Origin: an uncultured Arenimonas sp.
GTDB taxonomy: Bacteria > Pseudomonadota > Gammaproteobacteria > Xanthomonadales > Xanthomonadaceae
Length of the DNA: 29,109 bases
Assembly (NCBI GenBank): GCA_946480565.1
Contig: CAMLKR010000014.1
Coordinates: forward strand, 1-29,109
Direction of reading: 5' to 3'
The notes below the pieces were generated by a model that did not search any database, was not told the origin of the DNA, and saw only the letters and a program-made list of their open reading frames with translations. The position numbers and the translations under genes are program-made. Below, in pieces: positions 10,635 to 17,650 of this stretch; the stretch's first letter is position 1, and each line of letters opens with the position of its first letter.

Positions 10635-11255
10635 ATGATCGACCTGCATCCGATCCCGCTGGAAACCTACGCCCCGACGCGCTCCGTTCCGCGATCGGGC
10701 GGCCCTGTGCGCGCCTTCCACGTGGACGCGGTGCGCGCCCGCCGCAAACTCGACGTGTCCCAGCGCATCCTGCGCGCGCTAGCGCACCTGGCTGAGCGGC
10801 CGCCACGGCGCCTGCTAGAGATCGGCTTCGGCCACGGCATCCTGCTGTCGGAGGTGCATCGCCGCTGGCCGCAGGCGGAGCTGGTGGGCGTGGATCGCTC
10901 GGCGACGATGGCGGCGCACGCCCGCGACCGCAACGCCGACGCGCTGGCGCAGGGCCGGCTCACCCTGGTCGAGGCCGACCTGCTCGACTACCGCCATCGC
11001 GGCGAAGCCTTCGACACCATCGTCAGCATCAACCTCGGCGCGATCGGCCAGCCCGAGACCACCGGGCGCCTGCTGCACCAGGCCGTGCGCGGGCTGGCCG
11101 AAGGCGGACGCTGGATCGACGTCTACGACTCCCCCAGCAGCACCAGCGTGGCGCGGCACGCCGAGCACGCGCAGCGCGTCTTTGAAGAGGCCGGCCTGTC
11201 GCCGCGGGTGATGGTCCGGGGCAGCCAGCGGGTCGAGATGGTCGCGACGCGCTGA
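10635..11255 (+). CDS. class I SAM-dependent methyltransferase
   Basis: 206 residues. The Rossmann-type SAM-binding motif is LLEIGFGHGILLSEV (60-74), followed by an acidic strand end in LVGVDRSATM (83-92), then LVEADLLDYRHRGEAFDTIVS, which supplies motifs II and III. Substrate type cannot be read from the sequence. The N-terminal 45 residues (rich in Arg, Val and Pro) are probably a substrate cap. It lies in the same direction as the membrane protein before it and the LysE-type exporter after it, with gaps of about 70 nt each. A loose transcription unit is possible but not shown. Confidence 0.85.
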   Translation: MIDLHPIPLETYAPTRSVPRSGGPVRAFHVDAVRARRKLDVSQRILRALAHLAERPPRRLLEIGFGHGILLSEVHRRWPQAELVGVDRSATMAAHARDRNADALAQGRLTLVEADLLDYRHRGEAFDTIVSINLGAIGQPETTGRLLHQAVRGLAEGGRWIDVYDSPSSTSVARHAEHAQRVFEEAGLSPRVMVRGSQRVEMVATR

Positions 11256-11322
11256 GGCGACGCTGCGTGCTCGGTGCAGGTAAACTGCGCCACCTTCGGG
11301 ACGCCGGAATCGGGGACGTTGT

Positions 11323-11955
11323 ATGCCTGAGATGTCGAACCTGCTTGCGTTCGCGGCCATCGCGCTGGGGATGGTGCTGACGCCCGGGCCGAACATGGTC
11401 TACCTGATCTCGCGCTCGATCTGCCAGGGCCGCACCGCGGGCCTGATCTCGCTGGGCGGCGTGGCGCTGGGCTTCGTTTTCTACATGCTCTGCGCGGCCT
11501 TCGGCATCACGGCGCTGGTCATGGCCGTGCCTTACGCCTACGACACCATCCGCCTGGCGGGTGCCGTCTACCTGCTCTACCTCGCCTGGCAGGCGGTGCG
11601 GCCCGGGGGACGGTCACCGTTCCAGGTCGCGTCGCTGCCGGTCGACGGTCCGCGCAAGCTGTTCGCGATGGGTTTCCTGACCAACCTGCTCAATCCCAAG
11701 ATCGCGGTGATGTACCTGTCGCTGCTGCCGCAGTTCATCGACCCCGCCGACGGCAGCGTGCTGACGCAGGCGCTGGTGCTGGGATCCACCCAGATCGCCA
11801 TCAGCGTCTTCGTCAACGCCCTGATCGCGATCTGCGCCGGGTCCATCGCCCTGTTCCTCGCGCGCCGACCGGTGTTCGCGCTGGCCCAGCGCTGGGTGAT
11901 GGGCACGGTGCTCGGCGGCCTCGCGGTCCAGATGGCGACCGAAACGCGCAGGTGA
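11323..11955 (+). CDS. LysE/RhtB-family amino-acid exporter
   Basis: 210 residues, the normal length for the family. The signature GMVLTPGPNMVYLISRS near residues 16-32 and the following glycine-rich helix (ISLGGVALGFVFYML) are diagnostic. About six hydrophobic segments span the protein, with FLTNLLNPKIAVMYLSLLPQF in the middle, the second conserved block. These proteins export amino acids or related compounds such as homoserine lactones by proton antiport at the inner membrane. Substrate specificity is not predictable. The gene ends 71 nt before the left boundary of the genomic island, so it is the last core gene on this side. Confidence 0.92.
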   Translation: MPEMSNLLAFAAIALGMVLTPGPNMVYLISRSICQGRTAGLISLGGVALGFVFYMLCAAFGITALVMAVPYAYDTIRLAGAVYLLYLAWQAVRPGGRSPFQVASLPVDGPRKLFAMGFLTNLLNPKIAVMYLSLLPQFIDPADGSVLTQALVLGSTQIAISVFVNALIAICAGSIALFLARRPVFALAQRWVMGTVLGGLAVQMATETRR

Positions 11956-12026
11956 GTACGGGTGTTCCGTTTCGGACGTGCATCGCGCAAGGCGGCGGGG
12001 CAGGTGCCGGAACGCGGACCGGAAAA

Positions 12027-12094
12027 TGGTGGCTATGGGTGGACTCGAACCACCGACCCCAGCATTATGAGTGCTGTGCTCTAACCGGCTGAGC
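12027..12094 (-). repeat. att site, left copy: 3' fragment of tRNA-Met
   Basis: 68 bases identical to the 3' portion (including the encoded CCA) of the intact tRNA-Met at 23423-23499. The match stops after CTGAGC, where the left copy continues GGCGG and the intact gene continues TACAT. The fragment lacks the 5' acceptor strand and therefore cannot make a tRNA. It marks the far end of the integrated element. Confidence 0.95.
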
Positions 12095-12855
12095 GGCGGA
12101 AAAACCTTTCCGGTCAGTAGCTTCCGAGCGTTGTCCCGGTGTATCTGTCAAGGTAAGTGGCCGGGAAGCCGGAGGCGGAGGTCAGCTCCCTGAGCGGGTC
12201 AGCTGGGCCTCAGCTTCCCGATGAGGATCGTCCTCGCCACTACCCCAGTCCAGACCAGCGGGACGCGTTCAGGGCGCGCGTCATCCAGCGTGCGGGCTCA
12301 TCGCCTGTTCCGACCGGCGGATCGCCCAGGTGAGCTCTGGCTGCGTCTTGAGAGTGTTGAAGACTCTGATTCACTGTCGACGACGAGCTGGAGAGGCGTC
12401 CTCAAGCCGACTCATCGCTTAGCGGACACGCGGCATGAGCTCCGTTGGATGCTGAGAAGACTCTACCGCCGGCGGCCCGCGCCATCCGTCGGTAGCAGCA
12501 CTTCCTTGCCGAGTCCGCAAAAGAAAACGCGCCATGAGTTCCTCATGGATGTGTCTTCACATTTTTCCAACGATTTTTCTTTTCATCGTTTGGTGGACTC
12601 GCTAGGCTTTTCGTCAAGCAAGCCGACGGAGAAAAAGAAATGAAGAATTCCAAAGGCATCAGACTGCGCTCCGCTGTGGCGCGCTCCTTGTAAGCCGTCA
12701 AAAAAACTTCGCGATGACCGCCTCGCAAGGCGCTGCGTCGCCCAGAAGTTCTTGAGGTCTTAGCCCCCGCGCGAGAATCGGCAGGGGAGATCAACAAACG
12801 TTTAAGTCTGGCCGCCGCGGTCGGACGGCGTGCGCACGAAAATCAGGAGGAAACA
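12095..12855. other. 761-bp gene-poor island end with inverted and direct repeats
   Basis: No convincing gene. Open frames here lack ribosome sites and protein-like composition. Seen: CGGAAA-AACC-TTTCCG (12097-12112) next to the att core; the direct repeat GGTCAGCT at 12180-12187 and 12197-12204, with a related CCTCAGCT at 12208-12215; the inverted repeat GAGGA-TCG-TCCTC (12223-12235); CCATGAG-TTC-CTCATGG (12532-12548); and a near-perfect inverted repeat CCAACGAT/ATCGTTTGG around 12567-12593. An 17-codon frame with a fair ribosome site (12640-12693) is possible but unsupported. The region probably holds integrase or accessory-protein sites on the left and the promoter of the downstream gene set on the right. 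Confidence 0.6.
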
Positions 12856-13392
12856 ATGACCACCACTATGAACAGCATCAAACATCAGCCTTCCGGCATC
12901 GGCATCTTGACGCATCCCGCCATGTCGAACATGGACGCTACCACCTACACGGTCGTGGCGAAGTCTCCAGAGCGGGCAGGCCTAGCGGAGGAAGACCTTG
13001 CCGATGAACTTATTCTCGCTATCGTCCGGGCGTTCGACGGGTTTGGCTGGATGGATGAGCCAATTCTCATCTCGAGTTGGGTATGCAGTGGGCAGTTTGT
13101 CCAGGTGTCGGGAACCGTTTCCCGAAAGGACCCTGCCGATAAGGCGGTCAAGCAGGTGATTGATCTCGCGGTTTCGAATCTTAAAAACCGAAGCGGATTC
13201 CCGTTCTCATCGACGGTATGGGTCCGGCCTCACGTTATTGGCGACGACCTCCTAGAGTTTCTGGAAACTGTCTTCTTCCGCGAAGGAGTCAATCTGCTTG
13301 CGAACACAACCGGCGGCCGCTGGATCGAAAGCATGTGCGACTTTCTTAGCGTCTTTCCGGAGTTCGAGGCATTCGAAGAGACACTGCACTGA
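12856..13392 (+). CDS. hypothetical protein, first gene of rightward island cluster
   Basis: 178 residues. The ATG at 12856 has a near-consensus AGGAGG 7 nt upstream, the strongest ribosome site in the island. I do not recognise the family. The protein looks globular and soluble: mixed alpha/beta, no signal peptide and no membrane segment. Notable are an acidic helix near 40-62 (EEDLADELILAIVRAFDGF), beta-like stretches (ILISSWVCSGQFVQVSG), and an aromatic, acidic C-terminus (SVFPEFEAFEETLH). No catalytic motif is visible. It is followed by a strong 11-bp hairpin and then the 521-residue gene, in the same direction. A regulatory or accessory role in the island cluster is a guess. Confidence 0.7.
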   Translation: MTTTMNSIKHQPSGIGILTHPAMSNMDATTYTVVAKSPERAGLAEEDLADELILAIVRAFDGFGWMDEPILISSWVCSGQFVQVSGTVSRKDPADKAVKQVIDLAVSNLKNRSGFPFSSTVWVRPHVIGDDLLEFLETVFFREGVNLLANTTGGRWIESMCDFLSVFPEFEAFEETLH

Positions 13393-13411
13393 GCTAGTCA
13401 AAGAAGACATC

Positions 13412-13439
13412 GCCGCCGGCCATGACGTTGGCCGGCGGC
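13412..13439 (+). terminator. strong intercistronic hairpin
   Basis: A perfect 11-bp stem GCCGCCGGCCA/TGGCCGGCGGC with loop TGACGT begins 20 nt after the first cluster gene stops. No U-tract follows (ATAGGGTAAC), so it is not a canonical terminator. It may partly terminate, protect the upstream mRNA 3' end, or be a protein-binding site. Confidence 0.5.
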
Positions 13440-13518
13440 ATAGGGTAACCGGAGGCCCATCGCTGACTATGGCCGCAAACTCGCAGCCCACACCGGGCTG
13501 CTCACGCTAGGAGTGTGA

Positions 13519-15084
13519 ATGTCGATCAATATCGATTGGTATGTGAATGCATCAGAAGAGGAGATAGACCACGAGCGCCAAATGCGCGCCGCGCTGCGGT
13601 CGATGGACGATGCCCCCGGTCCTGCCGATGACGACTTCGGTTGGTTGAAAGACATTCAGGCTGAGCTCCTGGCATCCGAAAATGGGTCGGACGAGATCCC
13701 CCTCGATGATGAATTTAGTTGGCTGAAGGAAATCAAGGCTGAGCCTCTCGCGCCCGAGAGTAGCCCGAATGAGATTGCTGTTGATGACGGCGCCAGCCTG
13801 TTGAAGGAGCTCCAGGCTGAGCTTCTTGCATCCGAAGATGGCACGAACGACCTGGCTAGCGGGCCGTCGGTTGTTGATGCCACAGCAGACCGCCAGGGAA
13901 CAACAGACACGAATTACGTTGCCACGCAGGAGGCTCCAGTAACGGGGGATGCAGAGCCGCATCGCTATCGTCGGCCCAAGGAAGCCTCCCGGGCATGGCG
14001 AGCAATCCAACACACACTTGACCTGGCTAGGAACACGTCGTCCCGGAGCGTGGTCATCCATTGGGGCGCTTCTGAGGTGGGAAATTCGTCCACTTTCTCC
14101 TTAAATAATAAGAGCGAAGAAAAGCATAAAAGCTTTAAAGAAAAAGGGAAAAACTGGACGAAATTCCCACTTTCAGTTCCGGATCGTTTTGGGGCCACTG
14201 AATCACAGGGACGCTTGAGGCTTCCGCTCTGGAAGAACATTGGAAACGCGGGGAGGGATTCGATCCCGGCGGAAGTTACTTTCGGTCTCCGTGTCGCTTC
14301 TCTGGCGAACCACGGGGCTCCGATGGACCGGGCAATCTGGCAAGAGACAGACTCGGACCCCTCGCTGGGTTACCTGTCCGTGGAGATGAGCGGAGAGGCC
14401 GCTGAGCGCTTCCTGGCGGGTGAGAAGGGCGATGCTGGGGGCGGACTGCGCCGGGGGCTTCTACGCGCGCTAGAGCGCGCTGTAGGCGGCCCTGCGTCGG
14501 TGGTAGCTGCCTGGGTAGGTGGAGCTGGGGACGGCGCTCCTGTGACGCTCTTCTTGGCTATGCGACTCGATGACAAAGCGTGTTCTGATCAGGCTGTTGT
14601 CGTGGATGCTGCTGAGCGCTACCGCTTGGCCCAGCCCGACCCGGACAACGTCGATTGGTATGAATACAGCGGAGTCGGAAGTAGCTGCGAGATCGAGGAG
14701 GACCTGTGTCGTGCAAGGGCCGCGCGCGTCTGGCAGCGGACCATTCGGTATTTTGGCGTGCCGACGTGGTTTCGTTCAGACGTAATTGAGACAATTCGCG
14801 ATTACCTGCTACGCGATCCGAACGACTTACTGATTCGTCAGTATGTCATTGCCCGAAAGAAGAAGTGCATGGCCACCAAAGCGGACAAGCTGGCCCTGAC
14901 CATGGTCGAATGTCGGGAGCTCGTCATAGAGGGTGCAATCAGGTTCTACGTCGGAAGCCCCGCTCAGTTCGCTGCCGTCGTGTTCGCCTCAGGCAACGTT
15001 CTTGGGACCTACGTCGACAGGCTCCACCAAGCCGCGGAAACGAAGGCTGCATACGAGCAGCTTCGCGCCGGCGTGTTCAGCTAG
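13519..15084 (+). CDS. hypothetical protein with N-terminal 26-residue triple repeat
   Basis: 521 residues. It starts at the ATG at 13519 behind AGGAG (7 nt). I do not recognise the family. Residues 1-37 are acidic. Residues 38-115 are three tandem 26-residue units centred on WLKDIQAELLASE, WLKEIKAEPLAPE and LLKELQAELLASE, each a short amphipathic helix joined by acidic linkers. Residues 115-160 look disordered. A highly charged Lys/Glu stretch (about 195-213) is encoded by an unusually AT-rich patch near 14095-14155. The C-terminal 300 residues look folded, with an Ala/Gly-rich helix (GGGLRRGLLRALERAVGG) and an aromatic block (DNVDWYEYSGVGSSCEIEED). No membrane segment or nucleotide-binding motif is seen. 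The repeats look like multivalent docking motifs for a partner protein; that is inference. Confidence 0.75.
   Translation: MSINIDWYVNASEEEIDHERQMRAALRSMDDAPGPADDDFGWLKDIQAELLASENGSDEIPLDDEFSWLKEIKAEPLAPESSPNEIAVDDGASLLKELQAELLASEDGTNDLASGPSVVDATADRQGTTDTNYVATQEAPVTGDAEPHRYRRPKEASRAWRAIQHTLDLARNTSSRSVVIHWGASEVGNSSTFSLNNKSEEKHKSFKEKGKNWTKFPLSVPDRFGATESQGRLRLPLWKNIGNAGRDSIPAEVTFGLRVASLANHGAPMDRAIWQETDSDPSLGYLSVEMSGEAAERFLAGEKGDAGGGLRRGLLRALERAVGGPASVVAAWVGGAGDGAPVTLFLAMRLDDKACSDQAVVVDAAERYRLAQPDPDNVDWYEYSGVGSSCEIEEDLCRARAARVWQRTIRYFGVPTWFRSDVIETIRDYLLRDPNDLLIRQYVIARKKKCMATKADKLALTMVECRELVIEGAIRFYVGSPAQFAAVVFASGNVLGTYVDRLHQAAETKAAYEQLRAGVFS
13630..13863 (+). repeat. three 78-bp coding repeats (26-residue units)
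   Basis: Units begin at codons 38, 64 and 90 of the 521-residue protein, with an exact 26-codon period. The shared pattern is D-x-x-x-(W/L)-L-K-(D/E)-(I/L)-(Q/K)-A-E-x-L-A-x-E. Units 1 and 2 are closest in the first half, and units 1 and 3 in ELLASE. Divergence at the DNA level suggests an old duplication held by selection. Confidence 0.85.
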
Positions 15085-15423
15085 GGCTGGAGAGTCGTCA
15101 TTGGCCCTGCGGACAACGTCATGTGTTCCGCAACGAAACGTCATCCTCCCTGCGGAAGCTAGATCCTTACGGGTGCTGGAATGCGCGCTAGGTAGAGCTT
15201 CTGGAGGAACAATAAGGCGCGGCAAAGACGTTGGACCTGCCAGCGGGCCATTTTGCGCGCTCGCTCAGACCCGGCCCATCTGGAAGTCCTAGTAGGATTC
15301 ACCGATCGTCTTATGGGTCGCGCCGAAGTCGAGACGTCCCCGGCTGATACCTTATAGTTTGGCCGCCGTCGGAACGACAGTTTGCCCGCGCTCGCCGGGA
15401 CTGTAATTTGACCAGGGATTGCC
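15085..15423. other. 339-bp intergenic stretch
   Basis: No gene is seen on either strand. Its length and the AT-rich element CCTTATAGTTT (near 15350-15360), just ahead of the next gene, suggest a separate promoter for the nuclease-like gene at 15424. No hairpin with a U-tract was found. Confidence 0.5.
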
Positions 15424-16191
15424 ATGAAGAAGAGCACCAAGAAGGCCACCAAAAAGGCTTCGACCACGACCAGCCGCCAGAGGGTATCTGACGCCGCCGA
15501 AGCGATTATCAAAGCCAACCCGACGGGCATCAGATGGACCGAGTTGTTCTGGTCCGTTCAGGCGAAGCTTCCTGGTGAGAAGCACAACACACTTGTCGGG
15601 GCGCTGCGCTACTTCAAGAATCACCTACCGCCGGGCATCGTGCACCCGGCTCGAGGCGTGTATGCGATGAAGGACGCGGTTCCGCAGGAGTTCGTTCCGG
15701 CGTCGGCCCCCTCCAAGCACTCCGAGAGCGAATTCTACGAGCCGTTCGCCGCCTGGCTCGTGGACGAGTTGGAAGAGGCAACCCGCGCGGAAGCAATTGG
15801 GGGCAGTTCTGCGGGTAGTAAGTGGGGCACGCCGGACGTGATCGGCCTTTACGAGCCCCGTGAGAGCGATCCGATTAAGTTTCCTCGTGAAGTGGTCGCA
15901 GCGGAGATCAAGACCGAGGGTCAACAGCTCATCGTGGCGTTCGGGCAGGCGTGTGCCTATAAGCTATTTGCGCACCGGGTCTATATTGTCGTTCCGAAGA
16001 ACTCCAACCAGAACGACCTGCGCCGCTTAGACGCGCTGGCTGGCATCGTGGGCATCGGTCTCGTCCGCTTCAACGCCGAAGATCCCCAGAACCCAGATTT
16101 CCAAGTGATGGTGCGGGCGGCGAAGCACGAACCCGACTACTACTACACCAACGACGTAATCTCGAAGTTCGCAGGGCTGTTCAAACTCTAG
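15424..16191 (+). CDS. winged-helix + PD-(D/E)XK nuclease-like protein
   Basis: 255 residues. It starts at the ATG at 15424 with AGGGA upstream. Residues 1-18 form a Lys/Thr/Ser-rich basic tail that could touch nucleic acid. Residues 19-85 look like a HARE/HTH-type winged helix (SDAAEAIIKANPTGIRWTELFWSV, then a wing ending HPARGVYAMK). Residues 100-225 carry a PD-(D/E)XK arrangement: an acidic helix SESEFYEPFAAWLVDE, the core WGTPDVIG (Asp138), the strand EVVAAEIKTE (Glu161, Lys163), and FGQACAYKLFAHRVYIVVP as the following helix and strand. All core residues expected for activity are present. The likely role is a DNA-cleaving effector or sensor in the island cluster. It could instead work with the nearby methylase/specificity pair, which lacks an HsdR. 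Catalysis is inferred from motifs. Confidence 0.8.
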   Translation: MKKSTKKATKKASTTTSRQRVSDAAEAIIKANPTGIRWTELFWSVQAKLPGEKHNTLVGALRYFKNHLPPGIVHPARGVYAMKDAVPQEFVPASAPSKHSESEFYEPFAAWLVDELEEATRAEAIGGSSAGSKWGTPDVIGLYEPRESDPIKFPREVVAAEIKTEGQQLIVAFGQACAYKLFAHRVYIVVPKNSNQNDLRRLDALAGIVGIGLVRFNAEDPQNPDFQVMVRAAKHEPDYYYTNDVISKFAGLFKL

Positions 16192-16470
16192 CTGCACCTC
16201 AGGCCGGCTCTCGCGCCCTCCGGAAGCACGCCTAGGTTCTGGCCCTTGATGCCGAACTGGCAACGGTTAGGGTCGCTGTCGAGGCAAGCGGACAGATGGC
16301 TCTGCCATGGCTTACGCTCGGCGCACGATGCGCCAGAGGTCGACGATATTCGTCATGGACGAGCCATTCTGTTTAGGGCACTTTTGGTTAATTGGCCCTT
16401 ACGAACGGACATGCGGAAGTGCTCAACGACAATCCCAACCTATTGATGCAATTGGCTTTGTGGCTGGCCG

Positions 16471-16680
16471 ATGTCCATTCTTATTGACAACCCAGGCCCG
16501 GGCGCTGCAACATGGACCAGCCGAAGTCCTGAGGCTGCTGTCCGGATCCGTCCGGGGGGTGAAGACTCGCAAGAGTCAAGGCTCAGGAGCTGAAAGCCAA
16601 AGAAGGTAAGGTTCTGGATCGCGAGTCGCTTGCAGGCGACTACTACGCTTGGTCCAGACAAAGAGCATCACGGATGCCCT
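16471..16680 (+). pseudogene. possible frameshifted phage terminase small-subunit-like remnant
   Basis: One frame from the ATG at 16471 reads SPEAAVRIRPGGEDSQES before a stop at 16591. The next frame (from 16563) reads RLARVKAQELKAKEGKVLDRESLAGDYYAWSRQR. The join would make a protein with the helical, Lys/Glu-rich pattern ending in a GxxLDRE turn that is typical of Nu1/terminase small-subunit coiled regions. No N-terminal helix-turn-helix remains. This is pattern recognition only, and could be chance. Confidence 0.25.
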
Positions 16681-16717
16681 TACCGATCTGGTCCCTGCAC
16701 GCTGAACAGCAAATATC

Positions 16718-16743
16718 GCCCCTTAGGTCATTGCCTAAGGGGC
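16718..16743 (+). terminator. terminator-like hairpin before the LOTUS-like gene
   Basis: A perfect 9-bp stem GCCCCTTAG/CTAAGGGGC with an 8-nt loop (GTCATTGC), followed by CTTCTGCCTTC. The U-tract is weak. It ends 24 nt before the ATG at 16768, so it could also act as a leader structure. Confidence 0.5.
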
Positions 16744-16767
16744 CTTCTGCCTTCAAAGGGACCAGTC

Positions 16768-17628
16768 ATGACTCAAGACGAATACATTGATTTTGTGGTT
16801 CAGGTTGTAAGGCAAAACCTTCGACCGAACACCAGCATGATTACGGCTGCGGCCCTTGGCGAGCTCCTCCGCCGCGCCGCTCCTGATCATTCGTGGCGAG
16901 AGTATGGCAACCGTAGTCTCGCGGACTTCCTCCGAAGGCCTGAACTCGAACGCCACCTTCGACTGACTCAGTCGGAAAAGGGCGCGCTTGCGGTCGAATT
17001 GATTGGACCAGGCAATATCTCGGAGAGTCCACGGATTCAGGGATACAACCCGCTCCGCAAGCCGATCTGGATCGCATTCGTCCAATCCTCGCCACACGGT
17101 CGTCGATTCATCAATCGCCGAACTGGCGCTGTTCGATTGGGCCTGCAAGAGAGTCCTTCGCCTGCAGATGCTTGGGCGGAGATCAGCCCGATCGCCTCAG
17201 AGACGCAGAGAGATTGGGCGGAAAAATTCTTGGCAGAGTTTGGCCAAGCCGATTCAACTGTGCTGCAGGCGGCCGTGAAAGCGTCACTCTGGCGAGCGCA
17301 CGGCTTTTACCAAGCCCTGCAGGCTGAAGACGATTCGCTGGCTCGCAGTTGGAACAAGTTTCGGTCGGCAAAGGTCTCGGAGCACGTCGAGGGCTGGCTA
17401 CGCTCGCAGGCATTGCCGCTCGAATTTGCATTTCAAACAGGTGACCATCCATCTGGAAGTCGTGTCGATCAGCCTCCCAGGCCATCTGACGAGGGTTGCA
17501 CGGCAGACGACGGACGACGGGTAATTCTTGCCGCGCTCGCGTTGCTGCCCTTGGAATCGCTGGCGGCGATACCAATTCCTGCAGGCATCATGCTACGGGC
17601 TATTCAGGAATCTGCGAAGCGCTCTTAA
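16768..17628 (+). CDS. OST-HTH/LOTUS-like domain protein
   Basis: 286 residues from the ATG at 16768, with AAAGGGA upstream. A longer frame from 16630 would read through the terminator-like hairpin and is not protein-like. Residues 1-78 match the LOTUS/OST-HTH pattern: DEYIDFVVQVVRQNL, then MITAAALGELLRRAAP, HSWREYGNRSLADFL, and a closing strand ALAVELIG. This winged-helix type binds RNA (including G-quadruplexes) or helicases in eukaryotes, and in bacteria is usually fused to NYN/DUF88 nucleases. Here no NYN domain follows. Instead residues 95-215 form an unrecognised domain (PIWIAFVQSSPHGRRFINRR at its start), then a Gly/Pro-rich linker and a C-terminal helical segment (VILAALALLPLESLAAIPIP). 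Its neighbour 22 nt downstream is probably its partner. An RNA-binding role is inferred from the fold guess. Confidence 0.7.
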   Translation: MTQDEYIDFVVQVVRQNLRPNTSMITAAALGELLRRAAPDHSWREYGNRSLADFLRRPELERHLRLTQSEKGALAVELIGPGNISESPRIQGYNPLRKPIWIAFVQSSPHGRRFINRRTGAVRLGLQESPSPADAWAEISPIASETQRDWAEKFLAEFGQADSTVLQAAVKASLWRAHGFYQALQAEDDSLARSWNKFRSAKVSEHVEGWLRSQALPLEFAFQTGDHPSGSRVDQPPRPSDEGCTADDGRRVILAALALLPLESLAAIPIPAGIMLRAIQESAKRS

Positions 17629-17650
17629 GCGCTCGCGCACGGTGCTCCTG

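Larger units (their letters stand above)
16192..16767. other. 576-bp intergenic stretch with degraded coding traces
   Basis: No intact gene is seen. The left 280 bp show nothing clear. The right part has a possible phage-gene remnant (separate entry), small perfect hairpins such as GACTC-GCAA-GAGTC (16564-16577), and a terminator-like stem (16718-16743) just before the next gene. The combination separates the nuclease-like gene from the LOTUS-like gene, so these two may be transcribed independently. Confidence 0.5.

Noticed and set aside
12027..12094. A second functional tRNA-Met gene
   Set aside because: The 5' acceptor strand and first bases are missing, so the acceptor stem cannot form; it is an att copy.
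12221..12643. 140-codon frame near the left island end
   Set aside because: Arg/Ser-rich, no ribosome site, no fold-like pattern, and it crosses inverted repeats; probably chance.
12640..12693. 17-residue frame (MKNSKGIRLRSAVARSL) with a fair GGAG site
   Set aside because: Too short and isolated to support as a leader peptide; no attenuator structure coupled to it was seen.
16500..16767. Retron, 6S, tmRNA or RNase P-like RNA suggested by several hairpins
   Set aside because: No reverse transcriptase gene and none of the conserved cores of these RNAs; a coding remnant explains part of the stretch equally well.
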